From assembly GCA_030512295.1 (NCBI GenBank), contig JAULSR010000006.1, forward strand, positions 496,001 to 560,000: a DNA stretch of 64,000 bases, read 5' to 3'. The notes under the pieces were generated by a model that saw nothing but the letters and a program-made list of their open reading frames with translations, ran no database searches and was not told the origin of the DNA. A program made the translations under genes and the position numbers. Position 1 is the first letter of the stretch. Each line of letters begins with the position of its first letter. The DNA comes from Bombardia bombarda (Eukaryota; Ascomycota; Sordariomycetes; Sordariales; Lasiosphaeriaceae). Positions 12,224 to 22,293 of the stretch are shown here, piece after piece.

Positions 12224-14569
12224 ATGGCCGACCAGCCGCCCCAACTGTCCTGGTCGGCGTCTTTCAGCGTCGCCCACCCCTCCCGCGTCGCAAGCAAAGA
12301 CCTGCAGGGAGACAAGATGCTCCTTCCTCAATCCGCCCTCGAGCAGCTGCTGGCTGCCTCTACCACGACCGGCCCTTCAGTCTCGCACACGTTTACCGCC
12401 TTTGATCCCTTGAACCCATACTCGGTCGCCGAAGCAAGACGAGAGCGCTCGCAATATCGAGAGAACTATCAGCAACTGCCCCACCCGCTGATGTTCCAGC
12501 TTGTCAACCAAAAGAACGGCAACGCCGTCTACGCTGGCATTCGCGAGTTCTCGGCAGCCGAGGGCGAAGTCTCCCTCAGCCCTTACCTCATCGAAGCGCT
12601 TGGCATACAAGAGTCGGATATACCGGAGAAGGAACAGAAACAGCCATCTGTTGAGGAGGGCGTTGTCGACCTTACAATGGGGGGCGACGACGACGGAATC
12701 AAGCCCGAAATCAGCCAATTACGGATTACCGTTAAAGCTCGACAGCTTCCTAAGGGAACTTATGTGCGACTGAGGCCGTTGGAAGCGGGATACAACCCCG
12801 ACGACTGGAAGTCGCTGCTTGAACGACAGCTCCGGGCGAGCTACACGACACTGACCAAGGACTCCATGTTATCGGTTCGCGGTGTCAAGGGCGAAGTGTT
12901 CCAGTTTTTGGTCGACAAATTCCAGCCAGAAGGAAACGGGATATGTGTGGTTGATACCGATCTTGAGGTGGATATCGAAGCGCTGAACGAGGAGCAGGCT
13001 CGCGAGACACTGCGACAAATTGCTGCCAAGTCCCAACAGGCGCCAGGAACAGACGCCGGAAGCTCTATTGGTGGCGCGATAGACATATGGAAGGACGTTG
13101 ACGGCCAGGTGCTGGAGGGTGACTATGTTGATTATGAGTTGTCATCATGGGACCGGACACGCCCGCTTGTCATCGAGTTGTCGGTCTTCGATGAACAAGA
13201 GGTTGATTTGTTTGTAAGCCCGAGATCCGCTCGGCAGCGCGCGTTACCTCGCGACTCGGAGTATGTATTTGCGGATTTTTCATCTCCGAAGGACGATGTG
13301 AAACGTATCGTTATTCAGCCTACAAATATTGAGCTCGAGGATGCCGAGAGTCTCTTGGTTTCTGTCCACGGCTTCGCCATGCCTGACGGGACTGTCGCAG
13401 GCCCACATCGCTATTCCCTCCGCACAAGGGTTCATGAGGTTGAAGGGTCCGCTACGGCGCCTATAAGTCTTGACGGTTTACCTGCCAGGTCTGCGGATGA
13501 GGAGGAATGCAAGAACTGCCTACAATGGGTTCCAAAGCGATCAATGATGCTGCACGAAAACTACTGTCGCCGGAATAACGTTCTCTGCCCTCACTGCAAG
13601 AACGTATTTCACAAATCGTCAGAGGAGTGGACTGCCCACTGGCATTGCCCTACGCACCCAGAGGCATATGGGTCCACGCTCCTCAGCAAGGCAAAGCATG
13701 ATTACCATCAGCACACGCCGCATACATGCCCATCCTGCGGGCCGTCCAGCTCCTTCACTTTCCCATCTCTGCCCGAACTTGCTCGCCATCGCACTTCCAT
13801 CTGCCCCAACAAGATCATCCTCTGTCAATTCTGTCATCTCGAGGTCCCTCAGGAAGGCGACCCGCTTGATCCCTCTTCTGAGGCCGAGACTGTCATTTCT
13901 GGTCTCACCGCCCACGAACGGGCCGATGGCGCACGAACTACCGACTGCCATCTCTGCGGCACAATCGTGCGCCTTCGAGACATGAACGCCCACATAAAAA
14001 ACCACGAGCTCGACAAAGCAACGCGCTCTCTGCCCGAGATATGTAGGGATGGGCTCTGCGGACGCACCGTCCATGGGATCGGACCCCGCGGCCAGGTCAA
14101 CGGCGGCACCCGCATGGGCCAAGGCCCTGGGAACGACTTAGGCCTCTGCAGTCTTTGCTTCTCTCCCCTCTATGTCAGCATGCATGATCCGGAAGGAAAA
14201 GCCCTCCGGCGGAGGATCGAGAGGCGCTATTTGACGCAGCTGATAGCTGGATGCGGCAAGAGTTGGTGTCTCAATGAGTGGTGCAAGACTGGACGGGCCA
14301 ATCGCGGCTTGGAGAAGCTGGGCGCCAGCGCGGCAGCTGCTCTGCCATTGGTGAAGCCGCTCTTGGGGGACATCGACAACCACAGCAAGAGGATGCACTT
14401 TTGTGTGGATGAGGGCTCGCAGCGGCGCAGAAACAAGGCGGAGATGTTGGCTGCCGAGGGTGTCTGGGAGCTCGAGTGGTGTATTGCGGGGCTTGAGGCC
14501 GAGGGCGGGGATTTGGCCAAGGCGAGGGCTTGGTTGGTGGACTGGGCGCCGACAAAAGTCGGCAGGTGA
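12224..14569 (+). CDS. UFD1-domain protein with C-terminal TRAF/XAF1-like zinc fingers
   Basis: Single-exon 781-aa protein, probably a ubiquitin-pathway factor linked to Cdc48/p97-type substrate handling. The N-terminal half (residues about 1-270) resembles the UFD1 double-psi barrel fold: FSVAHPSRVASKDLQGDKM, LPQSALEQLL, PHPLMFQLVNQ, then ITVKARQLPKGTYVRLRPLE and a segment with LRASYTTLTKD. Residues near 145-150 read VVDLT, a SUMO-interacting-like motif followed by acidic residues. From about residue 425 there is a series of Cys/His fingers: CKNCLQWVPKRSMMLHENYC, CPHCKNVFH, CPSCG, CQFC and CHLCGTIVRLRDMNAHIKNH. It is far longer than yeast Ufd1 (about 360 aa), so it is the larger fungal UFD1-plus-finger protein rather than the canonical Ufd1. 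The start ATG follows a typical leader and is the first in frame. Partners and substrates are inference. Confidence 0.85.
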   Translation: MADQPPQLSWSASFSVAHPSRVASKDLQGDKMLLPQSALEQLLAASTTTGPSVSHTFTAFDPLNPYSVAEARRERSQYRENYQQLPHPLMFQLVNQKNGNAVYAGIREFSAAEGEVSLSPYLIEALGIQESDIPEKEQKQPSVEEGVVDLTMGGDDDGIKPEISQLRITVKARQLPKGTYVRLRPLEAGYNPDDWKSLLERQLRASYTTLTKDSMLSVRGVKGEVFQFLVDKFQPEGNGICVVDTDLEVDIEALNEEQARETLRQIAAKSQQAPGTDAGSSIGGAIDIWKDVDGQVLEGDYVDYELSSWDRTRPLVIELSVFDEQEVDLFVSPRSARQRALPRDSEYVFADFSSPKDDVKRIVIQPTNIELEDAESLLVSVHGFAMPDGTVAGPHRYSLRTRVHEVEGSATAPISLDGLPARSADEEECKNCLQWVPKRSMMLHENYCRRNNVLCPHCKNVFHKSSEEWTAHWHCPTHPEAYGSTLLSKAKHDYHQHTPHTCPSCGPSSSFTFPSLPELARHRTSICPNKIILCQFCHLEVPQEGDPLDPSSEAETVISGLTAHERADGARTTDCHLCGTIVRLRDMNAHIKNHELDKATRSLPEICRDGLCGRTVHGIGPRGQVNGGTRMGQGPGNDLGLCSLCFSPLYVSMHDPEGKALRRRIERRYLTQLIAGCGKSWCLNEWCKTGRANRGLEKLGASAAAALPLVKPLLGDIDNHSKRMHFCVDEGSQRRRNKAEMLAAEGVWELEWCIAGLEAEGGDLAKARAWLVDWAPTKVGR

Positions 14570-14929
14570 TGGTCCTATTTTACACAGGGTGTCTAGAATC
14601 ATGATTGCGCATTTGTTTCCCTGGATATTACGGCAAAGTTGGATGCTGGAGTTGAGAGGGATGTTGGGGAGACTAAGTGATACCCTGCAATTATAGAGGT
14701 AGACGGCATTCTACATCGAGCATGGGAGGCGTTTTCATGATAGTGCATGCACATATGGGGTGTATAGATGGCAACGGAGCGTTTAATTTCAACTGGTCCT
14801 ATCTCATTGCAACAGCCACACATTGTTGTCCTGGAATCTGTTCCTCATTCTCGCGCTTCCCCAATCCCCTGGTTGTCTGGCCCTTTGGCTGCCGAAACAC
14901 TCAAGCAGGCAACCTCATGAGGCTTGATC
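14570..14929. other. Convergent 3' region
   Basis: 3' flanks of the UFD1-type gene (+) and the metallothionein gene (-). No gene seen. Confidence 0.4.
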
Positions 14930-15065
14930 TCAAGCGCTCTAGAAATGAAAGTCAGTCAAAGGGCCAGTGTCTTGTTCGGGTTTCTAACATGGTACTTACG
15001 CAGCAGGAGCACTCGCTGCAGCTGGCGCAACCGCACTCGTTGCAACCACAGTTGGCGGGATTCAT
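14930..15065 (-). CDS. Metallothionein, 24 residues, one intron
   Basis: Tiny cytosolic metal-binding protein, probably for copper or zinc buffering. Minus strand, exon 1 15065-15000 and exon 2 14938-14930, separated by a 61-nt intron (14939-14999) with a GTAAGT donor, a CTGAC branch-like site and a TTTCTAG acceptor. The spliced product is about MNPANCGCNECGCASC followed by SECSCCSA. It has eight Cys in 24 residues, arranged C-x-C, C-x-C, C-x-x-C-x-x-C-x-CC, and no aromatic residue or His. That density and size match fungal metallothioneins (22-28 aa). Reading through the intron would give an ordinary, non-Cys tail, so the splice matters. An in-frame upstream extension exists but has only non-conserved sequence; the ATG in the context ATCAAGATG is the natural start. 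The metal is inferred from family. Confidence 0.85.
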
Positions 15066-16607
15066 CTTGATGGTTTGGATGGCGTGTTGTGATTTGAGTG
15101 GCTTGGGCGATTTTTGGTTCAACTTGCTTGGATTGTAATGCTGAGTCGTGTTCGATATTCTGCGAGGGTGTTCTTGACCTGGCTTGAGGCAGCTTCTTAT
15201 AGATGTCGACAGACGGCAACACCCACGCTGCACTCAGTCACATCCATACACTCACGAACGAATACGGACATATCATGCGGTAACCACTACACCACTTCAT
15301 TCAACCTTACACAAAGCGGCTGCAGCACAATAAGCGGATGAAACCGGAAACAGCAAGAAGAACGCAGTAGTTCATGATGCAAATTCAGGCCTCAACCCTT
15401 GGCGATAATACCTCACCATTGCCCCATGTTCTCGCCATCCAATTACATCAACTGTGGAGGCAAACAAGCTGAAATCATCACCAACAGATGTCCGAGATGT
15501 GACTTATCTGGGCATCCCGGAGTGCCAGGTAGCCGACAATGTGTGGGCGTAAGCAGCTTCGTTCGTCTATCTTAGTCGCTAGAGGTAGTAGGAGTTTGCA
15601 GCTCGAGCTCCAGATACGGCCTCTTGCATCTTTATCAACGTGGGGGACATGTGACAGCTCGCCCTCAGCAAGAGAATGCAAAAGGCCCTTGAGTATAACA
15701 GGGCCAATCCGATCACATCTTCTCCATGTGATTGTGCACTTTTGGTGGTCGCACAACAGCTGGAGCTGCCACACACTCGGGTTGGCTCGGCCGTCCTCGA
15801 CACGAGTCACGGCCCGCGCACTGCATCTTCCCCCGCATTTGTGTTGTGTACTGCGCTCGGAAATCGCATGTTTTTGCTCCAGAGGTTTCGATTCGCCCAT
15901 GAGATGCTTGGCGCGGGGAGAGTGGCTGTCGTTCGTTGATGCAATGGGTCGGCGTTACGGGCCATTGATTGCATGACGGTGGAATGAACAAACATTCTCC
16001 TGGTTGCTCTCATGCGTCGTGCGCAGCTTGCGTAGCTTGCGCACATTATTTGTGAGCTTTGCCGATGCTGATAATGCCCGCCTATTGGGGCTGCACAAGA
16101 TAAGGATGAGGACGTGGGACAAAGCCCCTTTTCCGACCATCAACAATGACAGACAATAGAAAGCCGCGGATTCCGCCAGGATATCAATAAATTCCGACAC
16201 GCAAGCGACACGTACAATTCACCACGACCGCATAAGTAGTACCGTACAGCTTGTTGGGGGAGCGCAGGACTATTTTTGAAGCATGTGAGTGGGTGGTCGG
16301 TGGAGGATGTACACGCTGGGGCCATCTGGATGTTGAACCTCAGACCTTGGTGAAACTAGGGATTCTCTTGGCGATATCCAACCCGCCACCCACCACCCAA
16401 CACCGATCGCCACTATCCAAGCAACTGTAAATTTTCCCCTCTACTCGTCAGTAGAGCAATTTTGAGTAGAAATTACGCGTAACCATCAACAAAAATCCAT
16501 CTCATCCTATCAGATCGAAACTTCTCCCATCAAGACACCATTATAATCGAGATCATCAACTCTACACCTATCAAATTTGCCCTTGAAGGGCCACAGCTAC
16601 CCTCGAC
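15066..16607. other. Intergenic, 1.5 kb
   Basis: Divergent region between the metallothionein gene (-) and the small secreted protein gene (+). Several overlapping open frames at 15480-15990 lie on both strands, none with a recognisable motif. The last 100 bases before 16608 are pyrimidine/A-rich, like a fungal 5' leader. Confidence 0.4.
15196..15201 (-). promoter_or_regulatory. Possible TATA element of the metallothionein gene
   Basis: TATAAG on the minus strand, about 130 nt upstream of the metallothionein ATG. The position suits a leader of about 100 nt. I could not pick out a convincing copper-regulator site nearby. Confidence 0.35.
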
Positions 16608-17217
16608 ATGTGGCGACAACAACAGCGGCAGCAGCAACAACAGCAACAACAACAACATCACCAACACCAACCAATCTCATTCCTCCCACTTCTGTTCCTC
16701 GTACTCCTCTCACTAGTCCATGCCCTCCCCCAGGGCCCTCCTCCAGGTGCCGCAGCAGCAGAAATCAAAGAAGACACCGGCCAAGTCACCATCAACGACA
16801 GCCCATCAAATGCCCCCACCAACCTCTCCATCACAGCAACCATCTTCTCGGGCGTCCCCGGCCCGAAAGCCTGCCGCGGGAGCGTCATGCTATCTATAGA
16901 TCTACCGCTACCGACAAACGACAGCAGCAGCAGCAGCAGCAGCAGCACGGCTGCACAATGCTACAACATGCCCGCACCGGCGGGATGCGGCAACTTTGTG
17001 GCCAACAAGCAGGACGGGTGTGAGGCCCGTCTGTTTGCCGAGCCAAATTGTAGGTTGTACATGAACACTGCGGTGTTTATACCCGAGGACCGCGCGGTCG
17101 GGGGGCTGTGGCGGAGCATGAGTCTGAGGTGTGGCGTGCCGGCGCCGGATCCGGCGGCGCTGGGGAGTCCGCCGTTGGGGGAGCTGATGAAGAATGCGAA
17201 GAAGAGGCCGAAGGGGG

Positions 17218-17228
<11 letters not shown>
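16608..17228 (+). CDS. Small secreted protein with Gln/His-rich N-terminus
   Basis: Single-exon, 206 aa, function unknown. The first 22 residues are a Gln/His tract encoded by CAG/CAA runs, followed by a hydrophobic segment (ISFLPLLFLVLLSLVHALP) that looks like a secretion signal with a cleavage site after HA. The mature part has about six Cys (in KACRG, AAQCYN, PAGCGNF, KQDGCEA, EPNCRLY and SLRCGVP), suggesting disulphides, and a Ser run (SSSSSSSS) encoded by AGC repeats. The end is basic (KNAKKRPKGGRR). Placement of a polar Gln tract before a signal peptide is odd. A downstream in-frame start inside the tract is not available, so the N-terminus may be longer than the mature export signal needs. 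It could be a cell-wall or effector-like protein; I do not recognise a family. Confidence 0.65.
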
Positions 17229-17249
<21 letters not shown>

Positions 17250-17253
17250 GTGG
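17218..17253 (+). repeat. Heptamer tandem repeat across a stop codon
   Basis: The unit GGTAGGC is repeated about four to five times. The stop codon TAG of the secreted protein gene lies in the first units. The unit is not a multiple of three, so copy changes upstream of the stop could shift the C-terminus. Confidence 0.7.
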
Positions 17254-17733
17254 TGAGGTTGGGTTGCTCTTTTGGTATATGGAGTTTAGCGATGTTTATG
17301 TGCTGGGTGCATAATGGATATCTGTGGTGTGGAGCAGACGAGAAAGACTTTTCTATAGCATAAACTACATGTAGCATGGCGTTGACAGGTTTTGGATACA
17401 GTATAGAGATAAGACGGTGGGCAATGTCTTGTACCAGGTCTAAATTATGTGTATCCACCTACCCTTTCAATAGCAAGGAAACACATTGTCTATGACTGTT
17501 CAGACAGAAAGCTGTTTTCCCCGGTTATGTCGAATGAACCATGTACCTTAGTAATAATTACCTACTTTCTCTTGGTTGCAAGCTGAAGAGAAAGATGAGG
17601 GATAACAGACTGCTACATAGACGAGATCTTTGAAAGCGTTGACTCAATTTTTTTCCACTTGGTACCACGCCAGTTACAAGTAACCAGATTACCATACAGG
17701 CCACCATGTAATTTTTCAGTCACTTTTATAAAC
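17229..17733. other. Convergent 3' region
   Basis: 3' flanks of the secreted protein gene (+) and the small helical protein gene (-). Apart from the heptamer repeat I see nothing. Confidence 0.4.
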
Positions 17734-18138
17734 TCACAGAGGGATAAGCCTGAAGACACGCAGCGGTACTACCCTGTCCTTGGCACTTGTATTTTGCGGG
17801 CTTGGTTGGGACTGGGGCTGGGTCGGCGTTTGAGACTGTTCCTTCTTGGGAAGCTGGAATTCCGCCGCCAAAGAGCTTAGCATTTCTCGGATATCGTCGG
17901 TCACGAAAGCCGTGTCATGGATGTACTGCAGCTCCTTCATGTTGTCAGTATTTGCATAGCTTGCCTGGTTTGACGTATTGAAAGAGAAAGCTCTTACCGC
18001 GTGAAGCTGCCGAATGTGCAACTTTGCAGTCGCTACCGCCCTCACATTCTCCTCAGCGGTGGTGCCAGCACCAACTTCTGCTTTAATCATCTCTCTGGAC
18101 GAAGATGAAGGAAGATCTTGGATAGGAGGCGGAGGCAT
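17734..18138 (-). CDS. Small helical protein of unknown function, one intron
   Basis: Two exons, 18138-17998 and 17934-17734, around a 63-nt intron (17935-17997; GTAAGAG donor, TACTGAC branch, AAG acceptor). The spliced product is 113 aa. Because the intron length is divisible by three and has no stop, the unspliced frame stays open. Splicing joins RQLHA to ELQYIHDTAFVTDD and gives a clean amphipathic helical region (AVATAKLHIRQLHA, then DDIREMLSSLAAEFQL), followed by a Gln/Pro-rich tail (SQTPTQPQSQPSP). It could be a small complex subunit such as those of kinetochore or mediator-type assemblies, but I recognise no specific family. Confidence 0.6.
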   Translation of the reverse strand: MPPPPIQDLPSSSSREMIKAEVGAGTTAEENVRAVATAKLHIRQLHAVRAFSFNTSNQASYANTDNMKELQYIHDTAFVTDDIREMLSSLAAEFQLPKKEQSQTPTQPQSQPSPQNTSAKDRVVPLRVFRLIPL

Positions 18139-18450
18139 TCTGGGTTAGGTCCGATGGGTGGGTGGTGGCCCGGGGCTGTCGGGGTTCGTGCCGAGCTCTT
18201 GGGGGCTTGGTTTTGTCGCTTCCTTTCTGGACGTCTGTGGCACACTGTTGCAGGTTACAAGATAAATTGATCTGCGCAGAGATCATTTGACCTATTTATG
18301 CAGGTAGGTGGCAGCAAACACTGAGGCCTACAGCGACGGGTGCCTATTTTTGGGTATCCGCGGCTGCTATGATTGGGCAAAAGGACAGTGGTTTGATTTT
18401 GCAAGTTATAATCAACAAATTAGTGCTACTCATTCATCAGCCAATGAAAA
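18139..18450. other. Intergenic
   Basis: Promoter region of the minus-strand gene to the left and 5' flank of the tRNA gene to the right. No other feature seen. Confidence 0.4.
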
Positions 18451-18560
18451 GGTTAGATGGCCGAGCGGTCTAAGGCGCCACGTTAAGGAGATTAAACACT
18501 TAATTCAATCAATTGATTCCGTGGTCCGAAAGGGCGTGGGTTCGAATCCCACTCTAATCA
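18451..18560 (+). tRNA. tRNA-Leu(AAG) with an intron
   Basis: Cloverleaf by eye: acceptor GGTTAGA pairs with TCTAATC, with discriminator A at 18560. The D arm is GGCCGAGCGGTCTAAGGC (A box). The anticodon stem is CCACG/CGTGG with loop TTAAGGC, giving anticodon AAG (decodes CUU). There is a long class II variable arm (TCCGAAAGGGC), and the T arm is GTGGG TTCGAAT CCCAC (B box). An intron of about 30 nt (approximately 18489-18518) follows the base after the anticodon. It contains ACTTAA, complementary to the anticodon loop TTAAG, as is usual for nuclear tRNA introns recognised by the splicing endonuclease. The exact intron ends could shift by one base. Confidence 0.93.
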
Positions 18561-18862
18561 AATTCTTTTGCGTTTCTTTTTGCCATCTTCACAATTGTTA
18601 GAGCACACGTTGAAAGGGGTGTGTAGGTGACCACGGGATTGAATGCCTGATTAAATAGAACAGCATGTTTATAATTAGTTTTAGACAGCGGCTATTTAGC
18701 TAGGTATATTTATGAAGAGGAGTTTGAAACCAGATTGTGTGCTCTTGACTATGTACTTCTTTGTTAGGGGTAGCCCAAATACAGAAACTAAGTAGCAGTA
18801 AAGTATGTGCAAGAAGGTGTCAATATGAAAAGTGTCGAGTTGTCCGTCAGGTCATCCGCCAT
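18561..18862. other. Intergenic
   Basis: Between the tRNA and the 3' end of the lyase gene. There is a short CTTTT/TTTTT stretch at about 18564-18582 that could end Pol III transcription. Nothing else. Confidence 0.35.
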
Positions 18863-20550
18863 TTAGCTTCCGGTGTAAAGTTCGACACAGTCAAAGATCT
18901 AAGGCCTTATTAGTACACAGCACATGTAAAGGAATGTAAAATTGCACAAGGACTCACGAAATTGGGGCTCAAAAACGTGTCACCGCTGCTGCCTGAAAGG
19001 GAGCTGATGGTAATAGTATTGGTGCCCGCCACCAACTTGCCCAAAGCAATGCTGACATCATAAACCTCCCCGTTGCCTCTATAAGCACCGCGCGTGACAC
19101 CACGGCTATCGATCTTGGTCGGTGCGCTAGGTGCTGGACCGGTCCAGCCATTAACAGTCGCCTGCGGACGGCTGCCAGCAAAGCTCAGGGTAGTAGCGAT
19201 GCGCAGCGTGGCGGCACCGGGGGCGCTCGCAAGGTTGAACTTGATTGTCACGGGGCTGTTGGCGCTCTGGAACACGGCCATGGGGAAGTCGGAGAGCGAG
19301 GAGCTGCCGACAGTGTAGGTCAGGGGGGCCCAGCTGCCCATGCGGCTGTCGGAGGGGTGCATGCGGAGGAACTTGTCTGCGTTGCGGAAGCCCGTCGGCT
19401 GGCCGTCGTACTCGCCGATCTTAAAGAGAGACTTCCGCGTCGTGCTGTAGGTGCTTGCGATGTTGGCCGTTGTGGTCTTGCCGGCCGAGACGCTGACGGA
19501 GCTGGTGGCGATCTTGAACTCGGTCTGGTAGAGCACCATGGTGTAGGTGCCGGGCTTCATGAGCGGCGACGTGAAGGCACCGTTGGAGCTCGTCTTGGCC
19601 CAGTACTGCGCCGCACTGTTGTACCAGTGCACCACGCCCTGCATGCCGCTTTGCACGCCCGAGGCGGTTCCTGAGACGGTGCCACGACCAGAGGCGGCGA
19701 CGTAGCCAGTGATGCCCAGCTCGCCGAACCAGGACATGTCGCTGAAGCTCTTCAGCGTCGGGATGCCCGAGCGGGAAAAGGTCATCAGATAGGGGCCGTG
19801 CAGGCCCATTCGGTATGCCTCAGTCTGTACGTGTCCGCTATTCATGTAGTTGTACAGGTTGGTGGACGCGCCGGCATTGTTGGAGTCGATGTCGCGGAAG
19901 AAGGGGCCGCCAGAAGATGACTCCTGCTGTGGGGTAACGATGCAGACATGGATCAGGTCGCTACCGCCGTAGACGCAGTGCGAGTCCTCGTCGATGAATC
20001 TCGTGGACGAGAAAAACTTGGAGCGTGTTTGGCCGTTGACAAGGTAGACATCCGAGCCTTCGACAGCAGAGCTGGCGCCGTTGGTGTTCGAGACATCACC
20101 GTAAGGGTATTCGCCTGGGAGCTGGGCCGGCAGGAGACGCGCAATGAAGCGAAGCTCGCCGATCGATGGCTGTGCCGTGATATATGTGCCCATATAAATG
20201 GTGCTGTCGCTCTCCTTGACCACCATGTACTGCGTCAGGGTCGACGTCACGCAAGTGATCTTGATGTACTTGGACGTTCCGGTGATCTGGCTGACTGACA
20301 CGGTGGCAGTTCCGAGGCCGGAGCCGATATGGGTACCTTGGCTGCCATATTGGAGCTCAGTGCCACGGTACTTGATCGAGTTGATGTCGCAGCTGGACTT
20401 GCTCACGGAGAAAACGAGCGTGTTGGCGGATCCGGCATCGATAATGAAGTTGTTGCCAGACGTCGTGTATCCAAAGGCACTGAAAACCCCTGAAACGAAG
20501 AGGGAGAGGGAGAGGATGGCTAACTGCATGGCGGATCTGGACCCCATCAT
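18863..20550 (-). CDS. Secreted rhamnogalacturonan lyase, PL4 family
   Basis: Cleaves the rhamnogalacturonan I backbone of pectin by beta-elimination outside the cell. Two exons, 20550-18958 and 18898-18863, around a 59-nt intron (18899-18957), 542 aa. Ignoring the intron would replace the proper end (SPNF joined to IFDCVELYTGS) with an unrelated tail. A signal peptide (MQLAILSLSLFVSGVFSA) follows a short leader MMGSRSA; either Met could start. The catalytic N-terminal sandwich domain has FGYTTSGNNFIIDAGSANTL and the PL4 features IKYRGTELQYGS, GELRFIARL and SKFFSSTRFIDED. The middle domain contains GITGYVAASGRGTVSG, and the C-terminal carbohydrate-binding-like jelly roll contains FKIGEYDGQPTGFRNADKF. 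Length matches Aspergillus RglA-type enzymes (about 520-530 aa). Catalytic Lys/His were not mapped. Confidence 0.93.
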
Positions 20551-22293
20551 GGCTGGCTTCTTCTTCTTCTCGTGGCGAGTGTAAGACTGGAGAGCACGAC
20601 GTCTAAGTCGGAAAAGGGAGCCTCATGCTGGAGACATTGACTTATAACCAAGGTCCAAAAGCCAAAGACATAATTCATCTCGCCTCTCGGTTCCCGGACG
20701 GAACACTGCGTGGACAATCCTGATTTGGACTGATATAGACTGATGACTAGACTCAATTGGCGGAAATTAGCTGGAAGTCAGTGTTCCGTAGTGAGAAGAG
20801 TATGGGGTATTTACTGAATCAAGGCAAGACCTGCAAGGCTGCACCCCGGAGGGTTGCATTCAGTGGAGTGCATGTCGCCGCCGGAGAATCTGTCTGGTTT
20901 CCATGCCGCCAAGACGGTTGATTTGTGGATATAAGTGTCGATTTCCCAGGTCATAGCTCTTGTTAAGCGACCGTTTCATCGGACGGGTCGCCAGTCCGGA
21001 ATGACCTGGACAGCACGGTAAGTCGGCCGAGCATAGTTAACCAACTAAGGTATTCTACACAGCCACCCACAATCGCGAACTCGATCGAAGCTAACCTCAT
21101 CCAAGCAGGGTAGAAACCCCCAAATATCGATCATGCGGTTCGCCTTTCCGGGGTGCAGGGACAACACTGCATTGAAATATGGCCGTGGAGACATCGTACA
21201 GGAAGAGCAGCCCGGGACCCGCCAATAGTTCGTATTCGAGGCTCCAAAGATGGAATAAGATTAGGTAGATCGACTCAACGAGTTAGCATAGGTAAAACGG
21301 CCTTGGAAAGACGGTAGGTACCCTATAGAAGACGGTGTCCCGAACGGTTGTTATTTCGAGGATGGCTATTCGCGGCTCCGGTACCCCCGTCGATGGGTAT
21401 GTTGGTCGCTCGCATGGCTTTCTCTCTGGGTCCGAAGATTTGATTCGGTTCAGGCTCAGCTGCCCACCGTTTTCAAAGGAGATTTGCGATTAAAATATAT
21501 GCGAAAATGTATTCTTGGTGGGGTTGTATCATTGTGTTCATCTTGGTGGCAGAACACGTCCTAGCAGTCAATTAGAGCCAGATCCATCAGGGCCGTGTGT
21601 ATCCAGGCTGCTCTACTCGAGAGCATCGCAAAAGGACTTGACGTGAATGACGAGAAAACATCACACCAAATCGTAGCATCGAAAGATGTGTGCTTCCCAA
21701 GCAGCGTCTCAAGGTTGGCTGTCTCACATGTTAAATTGAACAAGGGCAAGCATCGTCCGTCGCGTTTGAACAGCTTCCTTTACCAATCCTTGGACGATTG
21801 GCAGCTCGTGGCGCGGTACCCAGAGCTCGTTGTCCGGGGTTCTGTCGCGGTCGGCATCTAAGGAGCGAAACAAGGGGTAAACACGTCATATCCTAGCTAC
21901 TGCGGCATCGCAACCTTTGGAGGAACCTCGAGGGGCACGGTGAGCAAGCGGGTGGACTCTAACGATGCGTCAGACACGTTTCTTGAGGAGCTCATGCTAC
22001 TAGCAAGTAGGGCCGCCCCTTTCCCGACGTTCGAAGCCGCCCGCCCGGTTCTTTCTTCAAGAAATGTTACCCACAGCAAAACAGATGGGACAAGTCCAGA
22101 CTTAACGCAACCTCGTCGTCGTGTAGAATTGGTGGGAGGAAATAATCATGGCAATACCGTTCTACCGAACTCCCGTCCCTTGGATATTCCCAAATTTCCT
22201 TGACCGAAAGTCACCATGGCAACCCTCCTCCCCGAAACAGACCGAGATGAGCGATCATCCTTTTCCATTCCTCCATTTCATAACTCAACACGC
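20551..22293. other. Intergenic, 1.7 kb
   Basis: Promoter of the lyase gene at the left. At the right is the 3' flank of RPS28. Open frames at 21595-21861 and 21940-22203 have no recognisable motif or splice partners. No repeats of note. Confidence 0.4.
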
